NCBI GenBank assembly: GCA_037903475.1
Contig: JBAJFG010000445.1
Location: 1,984,001-2,048,000 of the forward strand
Length of the DNA stretch: 64,000 nucleotides
Direction: 5' to 3'
DNA from: Ancylostoma caninum
Taxonomy: Eukaryota > Nematoda > Chromadorea > Rhabditida > Ancylostomatidae
The notes beneath the pieces were generated by a model. That model was not told the origin of the DNA. It searched no databases and was given only the letters and a program-made list of their open reading frames with translations. Both the position numbers and the translations under genes were made by a program. Below are positions 54,628 through 64,000 of this stretch, in pieces (the stretch's first letter is position 1; every line of letters begins with the position of its first letter).

Positions 54628-56002
54628 GATCGCTGTGGTGTCGAACGGAATCGGAATCTGAGTCGGATCTGAGCCTAACTGGAGCGGAAACTGTGATGGA
54701 TGCTGAGAATGTTGAGGATGTGGAAAGGAATGGTAACGAAGCAAGAGCAGAAGATGAAGAAGCGGATCCCACTTGTAGAGAGGTACATTGATTTAAATTC
54801 GTTGCCTCTTTTGTTGTTGTGGACTATCTTTACACCTCGATGTAAAGAAATAGGTTGAGAAGTCTTGAAAATCTACTGTAGTAGTAGTCTGCAGGCAGGA
54901 CTTCCTTAGGCAAAAATGTGATGTATACTAGGTGCGTCCTTTTCTCTCCATTGAGTATGTATGGTCTGTTAGCTGAAGAAGTGCACCAAAATAGACGACT
55001 TTGTCCGCAACTACGACCGCAGTGGTATCGGCCGGTCGAAAGGCAGGTTCCAACAGAAGCAGTAGCACGCCGGAAAAGGGCCCGCGGGATTTCACCAAGA
55101 TACAGCACTGTTTCTCCTGCTTTCAAGAGGAACAGTGCTTTACCACTAATACCAATTCAGAAAGCGTGACCATCTCCAACGATCCGCCAAGGAATGGAAG
55201 AATGTGCTCACGGGGAGACCGATCGTGACCAGATAGCTTCCTCCACCAAACACCGACGCTTCAGGCTCACAGGATGTGGCTGGACCCTCATCTCGGTAGT
55301 AATTTTATAATTTCCGATTTTTGACGTGTCCTGAGCCAATATTCAGACCTTCCTCTTCTGCTCCACTGAGTCACCACTACGGGGCGCGTCTTGTTCAGCA
55401 ATACAACGAGGAGCCTTTCACCACCGACGGGCTCGTGGCAAGTGTTCTCAGAATTAAACCTAAATGGCTTTTTCTCGCAGTGTTTCTGTTCTGATACAGA
55501 TTCACGGTTTAGATTTTTAGACTGTTTTCCAATTCTAACAAACTTTTTTGAACTGCGTTTTCCGATTTTAGCAATCGCTTCTGCGAAAACGCAAACAGGA
55601 TCCAATTGATGTTGTTAGCATGGTGAAGCTAGCAAACAAGTACAACAAACAGGGAAAACACGACATCGAGGCACTTGTTCATCAAAACATCGAGATGGCG
55701 CTACAGGTCTACCCTTTTGCAAATTCACCAAGACCTGTTCAAGCCCTGATTGTTTAGCTGAATATCGCGATGACGAAACTTGAGTGTTTCGCAGCCAGGG
55801 CATGTTCCCTTCAGAAGCAGCTCACATAGGAGGCCAGACAGAGAACCCGCATTCACGCTGATCATTTCGGATCGCAGAAGTACAAACCACCACCAGGGAT
55901 CTGGGAAATACTCGCGTCCCAGTACGGGCCAGGTGAGCCACGATCAGCTCGCACTAATAGTGCATCCATTCCTGTTGATATTTTTCCTAGGATGCTCCTT
56001 AA
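54628..56002 (+). CDS. Candidate host gene, four exons joining in phase, unknown product
   Basis: Exon A 54628-54782 (TTTATTTCAG acceptor, GTACAT donor) is acidic: ESESESDLSLTGAETVMD, RAEDEEADPTCRE. Exon B 55572-55706 (CGATTTTAG, GTCTAC) is 45 codons: LLRKRKQDPIDVVSMVKLAN, then KYNKQGKHDIEALVHQNIEM. Exon C 55795-55932 (TTTCGCAG, GTGAGC) is 46 codons, rich in Ser/Arg/His: HVPFRSSSHRRPDREPAFTL. Exon D at 55991 gives three residues and TAA. A to B, B to C and C to D all join at phase 0 with open frames, which supports a real gene. The 5' end is missing. An M3 half element lies in the intron between A and B. Acidic then basic composition suggests a nuclear protein, but no domain is recognised. 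Confidence 0.5.
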
Positions 56003-56069
56003 ATGTCTACGAGAGTCTGACAAGCTCGGAAACTTTCCCCACCGTCGTCTCAGTCAACGACGCCCACAG

Positions 56070-56121
56070 GTTCTTCAGATAGTTCGTCAAGGACGTGGTC
56101 TTGACGAACTATCTGAAGAAC
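56070..56121. other. Perfect 22-bp hairpin with 8-base loop
   Basis: GTTCTTCAGATAGTTCGTCA-AG (56070-56091) is exactly complementary to 56100-56121 around GACGTGGT. It lies just downstream of the candidate gene and 11 bases before a second hairpin. Confidence 0.6.
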
Positions 56122-56132
56122 TGTGCAGGTTT

Positions 56133-56189
56133 GGACTGTGCCATGAATGCGTAGTACAATGGATGTACTGCACTTTCATGACACAGTCC
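56133..56189. other. Second hairpin, 26-base arms with few mismatches
   Basis: 56133-56158 pairs with 56164-56189 around the loop ATGGA: 22 Watson-Crick pairs, one wobble and three mismatches. Ends GGACTGTG / CACAGTCC. The size, mismatch pattern and tandem position resemble a small-RNA precursor, but the loop is short and no expression evidence exists. Confidence 0.5.
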
Positions 56190-57959
56190 GACATTGTAAT
56201 TTCAGGCATATGATGAACCAAACCGTCGGTTTGTGACTGCACGGAGCAGAGCGCAGAAGAACCACTTTATAATGATCCCCTACCAGATGATCATTGGTAG
56301 AAAAAATTGTTATAATATTCACGCTTGGCTTTCCTTTATACTAATGACATTTAGGATTCGTCATGGAGACAATGAAGTGTGGCGGAACACCGCTATATGA
56401 CGAAAACGATGAACTGGAACGTCGGAACACTGAACGCGGCATTCTCCACTGCATACAAGTGGCTTTGTGAGTTTAGTTTTTAATTTGTAGCACTCCACTC
56501 CTTCAAAAATACTGATATTAGTTAGGGAAATCTATCGGAGGCAGCTGAAAACCGCCAACCGAAGAGTGCGAAGAGATAGGAAAAGAAGCGGAAACGCAGG
56601 TCGCCAACGACGAAGCTCTTGAAGACGGCGACGAAGACCACGACCCAGGAATAACCAGGACGTGAAGTTTTTATTCGGACATGGATTTTTTTCATCCCTA
56701 CTCATGGCTCACGTCACGCTCTACACTCAGTAATCCGCCTTACCTCCATATTCTTATCTCGAAGAAGTCAGGTACCTTTTGTCACTTAGACGAATTCGTT
56801 GACTTACTTGAAGTGTTTTTTTGTGCGTTTCCTCTTTTTTGAGTTTTATTTTGACTACGATCCTTTGATAATTGTTGATGTATCTTTTAAATAGCATGGT
56901 TTATTTGTCTTTGTTTGATAGTGTACATACTATTGTGTTTCTCATTCTCACTAGTGAAGATCCTCGTTGTAGCTTTAGAATGCTTTTTGTCCATTGTCTC
57001 TATCCTACTGAAGAAGTAAATTTTGTTCTTGTTCGGCTTTGTGTTACTACTTATATTGCTAGCCTATATTGGCTGAGCGCACGCCTAGGCATTACAGACG
57101 CGCATGAATGGAGTTGCGGTGGCACGGAGTTGCGTCAAGCAGCAGGACATTTTTGTAAATGTGCATTGTAGCCAACTCATGCAAAAAGGGCATTCTTCAT
57201 GGTAAAAAATCCTAGTCTCCCGGCGTATAAACAAATACCTAGGTTGTGTTCTGCAAGAAAATGCCTATGAATTTGGCTTCTTAGTGCGGCAAGGATCCGG
57301 CTAACCATGGTTCTTTCCTGAGGTAACTCCATGCGAACTCGATTAGAATTCCTATGCATACTGCTCCAGATCGATGAATAAACTACCGTGAACACTTGCG
57401 TATTTAGTTCTGTGGAACACCTGATTGCTAGAGTAAGTGCGGCGTTCGCCCACACCTTTGAGTTGAATAATATATTCTTTATCGTGAAGAATGGGAATTT
57501 CCTGAAATTAGTTGCATTGCAATTCTAGAAGATATCAACACAACGTCCAAGATGGAGATAGAGCATAGAAATGTTACGGTGTATGTTGAGTTCTTTGAAA
57601 CATTAAATTCTTGCCACTCTATAGGATAGTTGAGTGTGCGGTACCTGAACCAAAATCTTTTGAATTAGATGAGCAAACTTACTGGTAATTTAAGCAATCC
57701 ATTTTTATGCAAAAGACTAGCTGTTTATCCTAGCATGTTTGAGCAGAACTAACAGAAAGGCATATTCACTCATGGGAACGAAGTATGCACAAAATTATAC
57801 TGGATAACTTCCATGTGCTCAAGTCATAAAAACTGGGCCTTTTTACGTGATTATATGTATGTGATAACTCTTCTATGAAAGTAATAGTGATGGCACGGCT
57901 AGGGTTGCTAGTATAGGCTCTGCTCAGATCTCCAGTAACGCATTACACTTTCTGAACCT
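56190..57959. other. No confident gene
   Basis: 56525-56660 reads basic in one frame (IYRRQLKTANRRVRRDRKRS) after TATTAGTTAG and might be an exon remnant. A plus frame at 56872-57171 has hydrophobic stretches (YLLNSMVYLSLFDSV) but no paired splice sites. Nothing else is supportable. Confidence 0.3.
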
Positions 57960-59725
57960 CAGACCTTCGTTTGCGCCAGCACACAATATCGACGGGGTAA
58001 CCTTCCGTAACGTCGAGGGTCTTTGCATTGATTCAGGAACCGGCCTCGAGTAAGAACAAGACGTGATAACGGGGCAACCTCTAACGCTCTCAGTAAGAGG
58101 ACTATCTCACATCCAATTTCCATCTTCGTTCTAGAAAGGACACTTAACCCTGCCTGGAAGCCGATGTTAAATTCCGAATTCTCGCACCAGGTGTACTGAA
58201 CATTCTGAACGAGAATAGAAAGACCCGCCAATCGAATGTGACGAAAGCTCAGTGGCAAGGCTTCGAGAAATTTGCGAACTGGCATCAAACGGCGAGATTC
58301 GCCCTCTGTCAGTAAAAGGAGGGGAATTCATTGTTACATCTCAAACGCTTGACCGACAAATAACCGAACATCACTTATCAGACTCGACCACACATTGTCG
58401 TACAACTAAGAAAGACTATCTTCAGCAGTGTAAGCGATTGAATCATGTCTGGATCACGGTCGGCTAAGAAGCTGTGTTGAACGACAAATTCCTTAGCGCG
58501 CTCAAGCCCGACAATCCTGATTGCCCGTCTTTTACAGGCTTTTCAAAACGCACAAACACTCTACGTCGGATATCCATTCCATGTCAGCTGCAACCTGCCT
58601 ACCGATAATCAGCCGTGTAGGTGGACCTACCGATAGAATATCGTGATTTCTGAACAAAATTGTCAGCCAACTTCTAGATAGGATACCTTCTCAGTCGGTT
58701 CTTCTCAGTCGACAAATACGAGCCGATTATTGAGCACTTATGCAGCACAAACTTTGAAGAAAACTGCATCATGGAGTCATTCGATGTAACATAGCTCTAC
58801 ACTAACGTAACAAACAGTTCTGCTCTACGAGCGCTCTCTGAAATGCTTGATTTGCATGGCAGAGAAATGCTTATGTATGGGCTCAGTAAAGCACGCGTAA
58901 TGAATCTTGTCAAGGAATGCCTCAGTTGTCACATCTTTGAGTGGTTGGGCACGGATTTTTTGCAGATAAGAGGGTTGGCTATGGGTCAAGGACTGGCATC
59001 GGTGCTCGCTTTATGCTTCATGAGCAAAATAGAAGAGCCTGCTCTGTCAAGGCGTATGCACTGCCTTTACATCGGCGACTGTTGTATCGTGACTTCAACA
59101 CAGTCTGAAATGGATGAATGCTTGAGAATACTCAATCCACAGTCGCAGTACATTAGTCTTACTAGAGAGGAACTCTGCAAAGGTTGGCTAAATTATCTGA
59201 ACACAGAGCTGATGCTCGCGAATAGCACTATGTGTAAAATGGTACCGCAAGGAGAGCTCCAAAAATATCATCTTACATGCGCGCCCTGCCCAACCAACGG
59301 GTGTAAAGAAAGCGATTGTTTGCAATGTGTCCAAAACGGCCTTAAAAGTCTCGAGTGGCGAAACTGAGCGACAGCAATCACTAAGGCTGGCAAACGGAAA
59401 AATCAACAGCAATGGTTACTCGCCACTTCCTAGAGGAGCGAGAAAACCCAGAACTGCGATTAGAGGCAACAGATACGAGCCTAGACTTCCTCTCTGCTCA
59501 CAGGGAGAGTGCTCCAATAAAATGATGCTTGATCCAAGCACATCTTCACGATGTCGTCTTGGTAAACATTCCGAACGCGAACATCAGACGCCAGGTTGTC
59601 CGTAGCAGGGTGTACGACAAGGCTTGCATCTCACGATCATTTGCTCTTACGGAAAATTGGTGGATGCTCTAAGTCAGGAGTTGTTTACCAAATAGAATGC
59701 GTATCTTGCCATGCCACACACTCCG
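57960..59725 (+). pseudogene. Penelope-like element polymerase, decayed
   Basis: Readable blocks are SVKGGEFIVTSQTLDRQITE and HHLSDSTTH (58300-58390), YLQQCKRLNHVW (58420), DNPDCPSFTGF (58510), ESFDVT*LYTNVT (58780, stop inside), then 58843-59367, open for 174 codons with CHIFEWLGTDFLQIRGLAMG, FMSKIEEPAL and LYIGDCCIVTSTQSEMDECL. The catalytic box YIGD replaces the usual Y-x-D-D. LNYLNTEL follows, then a -1 frame with ERQQSLRLANG, RGARKPRTAIRGN, and a final KSGVVYQIECVSCHATH that resembles the start of a GIY-YIG endonuclease domain. Order RT then GIY-YIG marks it as Penelope-like. Several stops and shifts make it inactive. Confidence 0.8.
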
Positions 59726-59734
59726 AAATTTCGC

Positions 59735-60065
59735 ACCACGGTGGGCCCACCGTTATCCCACGGTGGATCCCCGACTGACAATGGGCCCACCGTTACTCCA
59801 CAGCTATCCCCCGGCTATCCTCCGATTATGGCTTCCGTCCCCACTTATGTCACCGTTAGCCCATCATTGTTATCAGTTCCACCATTTCCCCATGGTGAGC
59901 TCACCGTGTTTGGAGAACTCAAGGTGGAACCTTCGTAAGCCCCTTTGCCCACTGTTAGCTCACATTTCCTCATTCTCCACGGTTGCTCTTTGCCCGCCAT
60001 TTGCCTACAGTTATCTCACCACTGTCCATTTATTCTCAGTCCCATTTACTTCATCTAAATACCCG
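59735..60065 (+). repeat. Degenerate CCCACCGTTATCC tract
   Basis: GGGCCCACCGTTATCCCACG, GGGCCCACCGTTACTCCAC, CACCGTTAGCCCATC, CCACTGTTAGCTCAC and CTACAGTTATCTCACC recur at irregular 15-50 base spacing over about 300 bp. The overlapping proline-rich frames are artefacts. Confidence 0.5.
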
Positions 60066-61404
60066 TCCCTCTGAAGCGTGTTTGCAGAATGGCTTGAGTA
60101 TTTGATGAAAACTGCATCATTCATTGTGTTTACTGGCTCCAATCCATTTATCCGATTTCGCTCCCGCTTGCAGTGAGTTTTTCTGGGGATACATTTAAGC
60201 AGGGCTGTTAGATGTAGAAAAGAAAGGAATCAAGTGTACTGTTTTTGTGGCTCCAATTGATTATGATGAATCTAAAAGACAGCAGGAGTAACACCACTGA
60301 CACCACGACCGAGTCGAATACAAAGCTGGCCGAAAGATGCGATTTACCAAAGATGCCATTTTTCCTTTTGCAATCAAAAAATCACTGTCGTCTTTATTTT
60401 CATTCGCTGACACAGGCTCCGTAGACATAAACGGGTTTCTCCACTGATTCCCTCCGTGTAGGGAAGGATTTTCTGCTCTACAGGGTTGTCGAAAATTATA
60501 GAGACTCACTAAGAGGTTTATATCCAAAAGCAAATTGGCAATTCTGTTTCTGATGTCGTCTACTATTAGCAGCTCACTCATTATTTAAGTTGCGTTGAAG
60601 GGGCTAGCTGCCGTCCAACCAACTGTGGTGTCGTTCAATCTGCGTTCTGCCCCCATGTCCTGCGTTCTACCCGCTCCTTGTTAGGTGGCGACCCGCCTCC
60701 TGGGATGTGTTAGGTGTTAACCACTTCCACGTTATCGTTTATCGATGAGGTCGTCCCCTGGGCGGCTCGATCTTCCTACGAGCCTTGCGCCTAGAGCGGC
60801 CTCTCTTTTTTCCCGAACTGCCTCTTTTGTTCATCGCATTATTATTACATCATTTTTATTTCTCTTTCTCTTTCCACTCTACTACATTTTCTATGTCTAC
60901 TACATAGTACATGAGGTTTGCTTTATCTCCGTTTCATATAATACATTAAACTAACCACGACTCCAACTGATAGCTGTTTAATGTCTCTATCTTTATCTCA
61001 TATTTTAACCGCTCAACACAACAACCGTACCTAATGCTAATCAATTCAATAAATTATTTTTGGCCTCTTTTCACTCCAACACCGTTGCTGATATTTCCAG
61101 CCATTAGTTCGCTGATCATTAATTCACTTGTTGCGATGTGTTTGGCACTGGGTGGTCAACAGGCCTACTGAAGCGCCGATTCGCGACACGGTGCTTTCAT
61201 CACGGATGCCTCAAATACGCGGTGCGGCTGAGCTGCTAGCGCAGGAACCAGCACTATTACTATGCTCGACGTGCTCAGATTTCAAATGAACCAATGAATG
61301 ATAAATGCGAGCGACTTATTACTCATGGTCCTCATGAATCGTTCATTAGATCACAGTGGAAGCCAGCACTATTACTATTCTTCTAATGCGCAGATTTCAA
61401 ATAT
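60066..61404. other. No confident gene
   Basis: A minus frame of 106 codons at 60261-60581 has no motif. GGAAGCCAGCACTATTACTA / GGAACCAGCACTATTACTAT near 61240-61370 is a diverged direct repeat of about 60 bp with TGCTCAGATTTCAAATGAAC / TGCGCAGATTTCAAATATG. Confidence 0.35.
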
Positions 61405-61671
61405 GTACAGTATGTTATCTCAGAGAAGTCAGCTGAAGTGACTTTGTCTGCAATTACGATCTCATCTCTGTGTCGCACAACCAATCTAATTTTTACGCTT
61501 TTCTTGATATGTGTTTGCTGCGATGCCTTCCATTTTGACCTTCGTCTGCTAGCATTTAATAAAAATTCTTTCCAGATGCATTCTGCAGCGTCTTCCCATC
61601 GATGGAACCAATGCGGTCGTAATTGCAAACAAAGTCACTTCAGAGACCCTCTCTGAGTTAGCAGACCATAC
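61405..61671. mobile_element. MITE family M3, complete copy
   Basis: 267 bp, TIRs of about 60 bp: left TGTTATCTCAGAGAAG, CTGAAGTGACTTTGTCTGCA; complement of the right GTATGGTCTGCTAACTCAGA, CTGAAGTGACTTTGTTTGCA. No ORF. Target duplication not established. Confidence 0.8.
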
Positions 61672-61911
61672 ATCTGCTCGTTCTTCATCGGAGGCTTCTT
61701 TCGGGGGCACTTATTTGGCCTAGCCATACCTTCTTTCAAATATTCAATAAGTGTTTGTAAACCGAAAGTGAATTTGCGGGGAAAATTCTCCCCAGTATCT
61801 AGGCGATTTTTCAGTATTTCTTGCAAAACACTTCGCAAACATTCTACTCAAGAAACTTCTTTTCCATAGCCGCATTATCGCATGCACTTTCTCCTTTTTT
61901 ACAGGAATCTA
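61672..61911. other. Short spacer between MITEs
   Basis: A 67-codon minus-strand frame at 61635-61838 is lysine-rich (RPNKCPRKKPPMKNEQ) but unsupported. Confidence 0.35.
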
Positions 61912-62377
61912 CAGTACCCGCACTAAGTTTGTTAAAAATGAACATCTAGAACGCGGATTTGCGTTATTTTCGTTCTAGGATTATAGCTCATCGCAACAAA
62001 GCGATTCACAGACCAAACCAGGGGTCAAAAACGGCAATGGAGTGGGCTACAATATTTCACGAAATCAGCCCTAAATTCTGATCTTCAACAACGAAATTCG
62101 CAAGTTTTTAATTCTGCCGCGCCCCTGCCGCGCATAGCGTGCGACATACTTTGATGCGCGGCATGATCCGAGCACTATAAATGACTCTGGAATTTCAATG
62201 TTCAAAATCGAAATTTAGAGCTGGTTTCATGAAATATGTTAGCCCACTCTACTGCTGCTTCTGACCCCTGGTTGGCTTTGTGACTCGCTTTGTTACGATG
62301 AGTTATCGTCCTGGAACGAAAAGAACGCAAATCCGCGTTCTGAACGTTCATTTTTAACAAATTTAGTGCGGGTATTG
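61912..62377. mobile_element. Tc1/mariner-type foldback MITE, arms of about 170 bp
   Basis: 466 bp flanked by TA (61910-61911, 62378-62379). Left end CAGTACCCGCACTAAGTTTG, right end (complement) CAATACCCGCACTAAATTTG. Both arms share GAACGCGGATTTGCGTT, ACCAGGGGTCA and GAGTGGGCTA, about 85 percent identical. The spacer is GC-rich and without an ORF. Confidence 0.85.
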
Positions 62378-62669
62378 TACTAAATATCTTCCAACTCACC
62401 TTACAAGGTAGTACATGAGAATAGGCTCTTCACAAATTCTTCCCCACTCTAGGTAGAGTTTAGAGTCTGCTTCGTGAACAAGGCGAGGTTGAAGAAGCGG
62501 CGGTTGGAGGCGGTTCGGCAACAGGAAAGGCGCTAAATGAAAATGGACATAAAATCAAGATAGTCATGGCGTCGGAGCTTCCTGGAGGAAAAAGCTTGTC
62601 CAGCTCCAATGCGACCACAGGATCGGCGATAATTCCAGCAAAAAGGGAAGTATTATTAGCATTACTGCT

Positions 62670-63005
62670 ATATTAGGGTGGTAAGAAAGTCTTGAGCCGA
62701 TTTTTTTCGAATGTCCCCGAACTTTTTAGTATTGATAGGTACCCTTGTCCTACTATGTGGTAGTTGAAGGCCAATCTCGGGGCTTCTCCATAATAGGCAT
62801 ATATAGCGGAAATGCCTTCTCTAACTTCAACTACGACATCAATTCCAGAAAAGGTCCACCAAGCCATAATCAGTTTTTCCTTTTCTTGCATCGAAAGGTG
62901 TTTCTTAAAGATCTAATTGCTGGAGATGCGACTTGAACCCTCTCGATTCTGACCGCATGCGGCTCTCGTCCACCGGCCGAGAAATTCCAAATTCTCGGCC
63001 AAATG
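62670..63005 (-). repeat. Mariner-like terminus and tRNA-like segment
   Basis: TATTAGGGTGGTAAGAAAGT at 62672 looks like a TA-preceded mariner end, with no partner found. Read on the minus strand, 63000-62920 has TTTGGCCGAGAATTTGG, GGTGGACGAGAGC and GAGGGTTCAAGTCGC, like tRNA A and B boxes. This could be a tRNA-derived SINE running 63005 to 62690. Confidence 0.4.
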
Positions 63006-63181
63006 AACTCGAAACTTATGGGGTTTTATACGGTCCCCTGGAAATTAAAGTACATCTTTGTGCTCAGCGGCTCCCTCAGTTTCACTGATGTAAGAAGCGA
63101 CCCCTGAGGTGAAACACTGGCTTTAACAGCAGCATCCGTGAAAATTTCCAACAAGATTTCAAGATAACCTTGGGTTTTCGC

Positions 63182-63535
63182 GAGCAAGAGGTTCGGCTCG
63201 CAGATCGGAATAAAGCCTATCTGGCTTGAATCTTTGTTTGAGTAGGTGCTGCACCATGCATTTCACTACTGCCCTCGACTCCAAGGAACAAAAAAAAACA
63301 AGAGTGCAAAACAGGCTTCAAACTCTTGACCCTCTACCTAACAGTCCAACATCTTCCCCACTCGGCCACCATGTCGTTGACGTAGTGTGGGAGCACAAGT
63401 AGTGATGTGGTGGGATTTCTATCTTTTGGAGCCGAGGGCAATAATGAAATACATAGTGTAGTACCTACTCAAACAGAGATTCAAGCCAGATGTGTATCAT
63501 TCCGATATGCGAGCCGGCCCTCTTGCACCTCCTTT
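63182..63535. mobile_element. TIR element with tRNA-like centre
   Basis: Arms of about 105 bp (63182-63290; 63426-63535) share GCTCGCAGATCGGAAT, TCTGGCTTGAATCT and TGTTTGAGTAGGT. The centre, read on the minus strand, has GGTGGCCGAGTGGGGAAGAT (A box like tRNA-Leu/Ser) and AGAGTTTGAAGCC (weak B box). Acceptor stems do not pair. No target duplication found. Confidence 0.65.
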
Positions 63536-64000
63536 GTAAGAAGAAATTCGCCAAAATTGGGGAAGGGTGGTCAACGATTCCCCCCCCCCCTAGTCCCCCC
63601 TGTTTTGGGAGGAGGGGACCGCTGATCTGCCCATTAGTTGGGGCACTGTAGTAATAACTATGGATTATATTGTATTAGGTGCGTGCAAAAGTTCCGGGGC
63701 AGTTGCACCTAATTTTTCAAAACGCCATAACTTGAACAAAAGTCAGCAATTTTGTTCAAAACAAATAGCTTTCGCATCTCCGTATTGTTGCCAATATGGC
63801 ACAGAAAAATACTTTCCAGAAGCTAAAAATTTGACAGGTCTACACCTGTAATAGTGGCACACGTCGTTTTCCAGTAGGGTCTGTTCATTGGAAGTTTTAC
63901 AGCGGAGGTAAAGCCATAGAAGGTTGAAATGGGGGTAGTCCGTTAGAGGCAGGTATAGGGAGGAAAATAAATTAGGCTAGAATTTCGGAGCACAAGTGGC
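63536..64000. other. No gene; possible mariner end at 63675
   Basis: TATTAGGTGCGTGCAAAAGT at about 63673 resembles a mariner 5' terminus after TA. The element would continue past the window, so it cannot be confirmed. C-runs occur near 63581-63600. Confidence 0.3.

Noticed and set aside
59697..60074. 125-codon proline-rich protein
   Set aside because: Product of the degenerate CCCACCGTTA tract.
62920..63000. Intact tRNA gene on the minus strand
   Set aside because: A- and B-box-like words are present but acceptor and anticodon stems do not pair.

Overview
The window is eukaryotic, AT-rich and repeat-dominated, and fits a clade V parasitic nematode such as a hookworm or related strongylid. 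The evidence is: short GT-AG-bounded exons among small introns; relics of RTE-type, CR1/Jockey-like and Penelope-like reverse transcriptases; D34D mariners and a pogo/CENP-B-type transposase; hAT, Merlin-like and Tc1-like MITEs; and very long CA, GT and TA tracts. No bacterial-style operon, rRNA or intact tRNA gene was seen. Most open frames are by-products of minisatellites with units near 60 bp or of decayed transposons and are left out.

Layout. 0-7 kb: dispersed repeat D1, two hAT MITEs with perfect 8-bp target duplications, a Helitron-like element (H1), a MITE with another MITE nested inside, and a Merlin-like MITE sitting in an older repeat. 7.4-9.9 kb: a minisatellite of about 2.5 kb. 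10-18 kb: perfect hairpins, a possible LTR, nested MITEs and a Tc1-like relic. 18.6-25.6 kb: a dense block of Helitron-like elements (H2, H1), satellite-like 125-bp repeats and a long-TIR Tc1-like element, including a head-to-head pair of H2 elements around a TA tract. 26.6-33 kb: a foldback, candidate host exons, a LINE relic and a pogo-like transposase gene between inverted repeat arms of about 650 bp that carry tRNA-like sequence. 34-36 kb: an RTE retrotransposon relic. 37.9-38.9 kb: exons of a fibronectin type III protein. 39.3-43.2 kb: a nearly complete mariner and two partial ones. 43.7-47.8 kb: two TIR elements and another H2. 48.7-50 kb and 54.6-56 kb: candidate host exons, the latter followed by two striking hairpins. 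58-59.7 kb: a Penelope-like relic. 61.4-64 kb: MITEs with long arms and tRNA-like segments.

Host genes are few and fragmentary. Best supported are the FN3 exons (minus strand, 37.9-38.9 kb), a minus-strand exon pair at 49.0-49.4 kb with one exon upstream, and a plus-strand chain at 54.6-56.0 kb whose exons join in phase. The most interesting feature is two Helitron-like families that share a diverged minisatellite of about 60 bp and end in a hairpin plus CTRR before a T; one also carries a segment resembling elongator tRNA-Met. I could run no searches, so family names rest on motifs read by eye.
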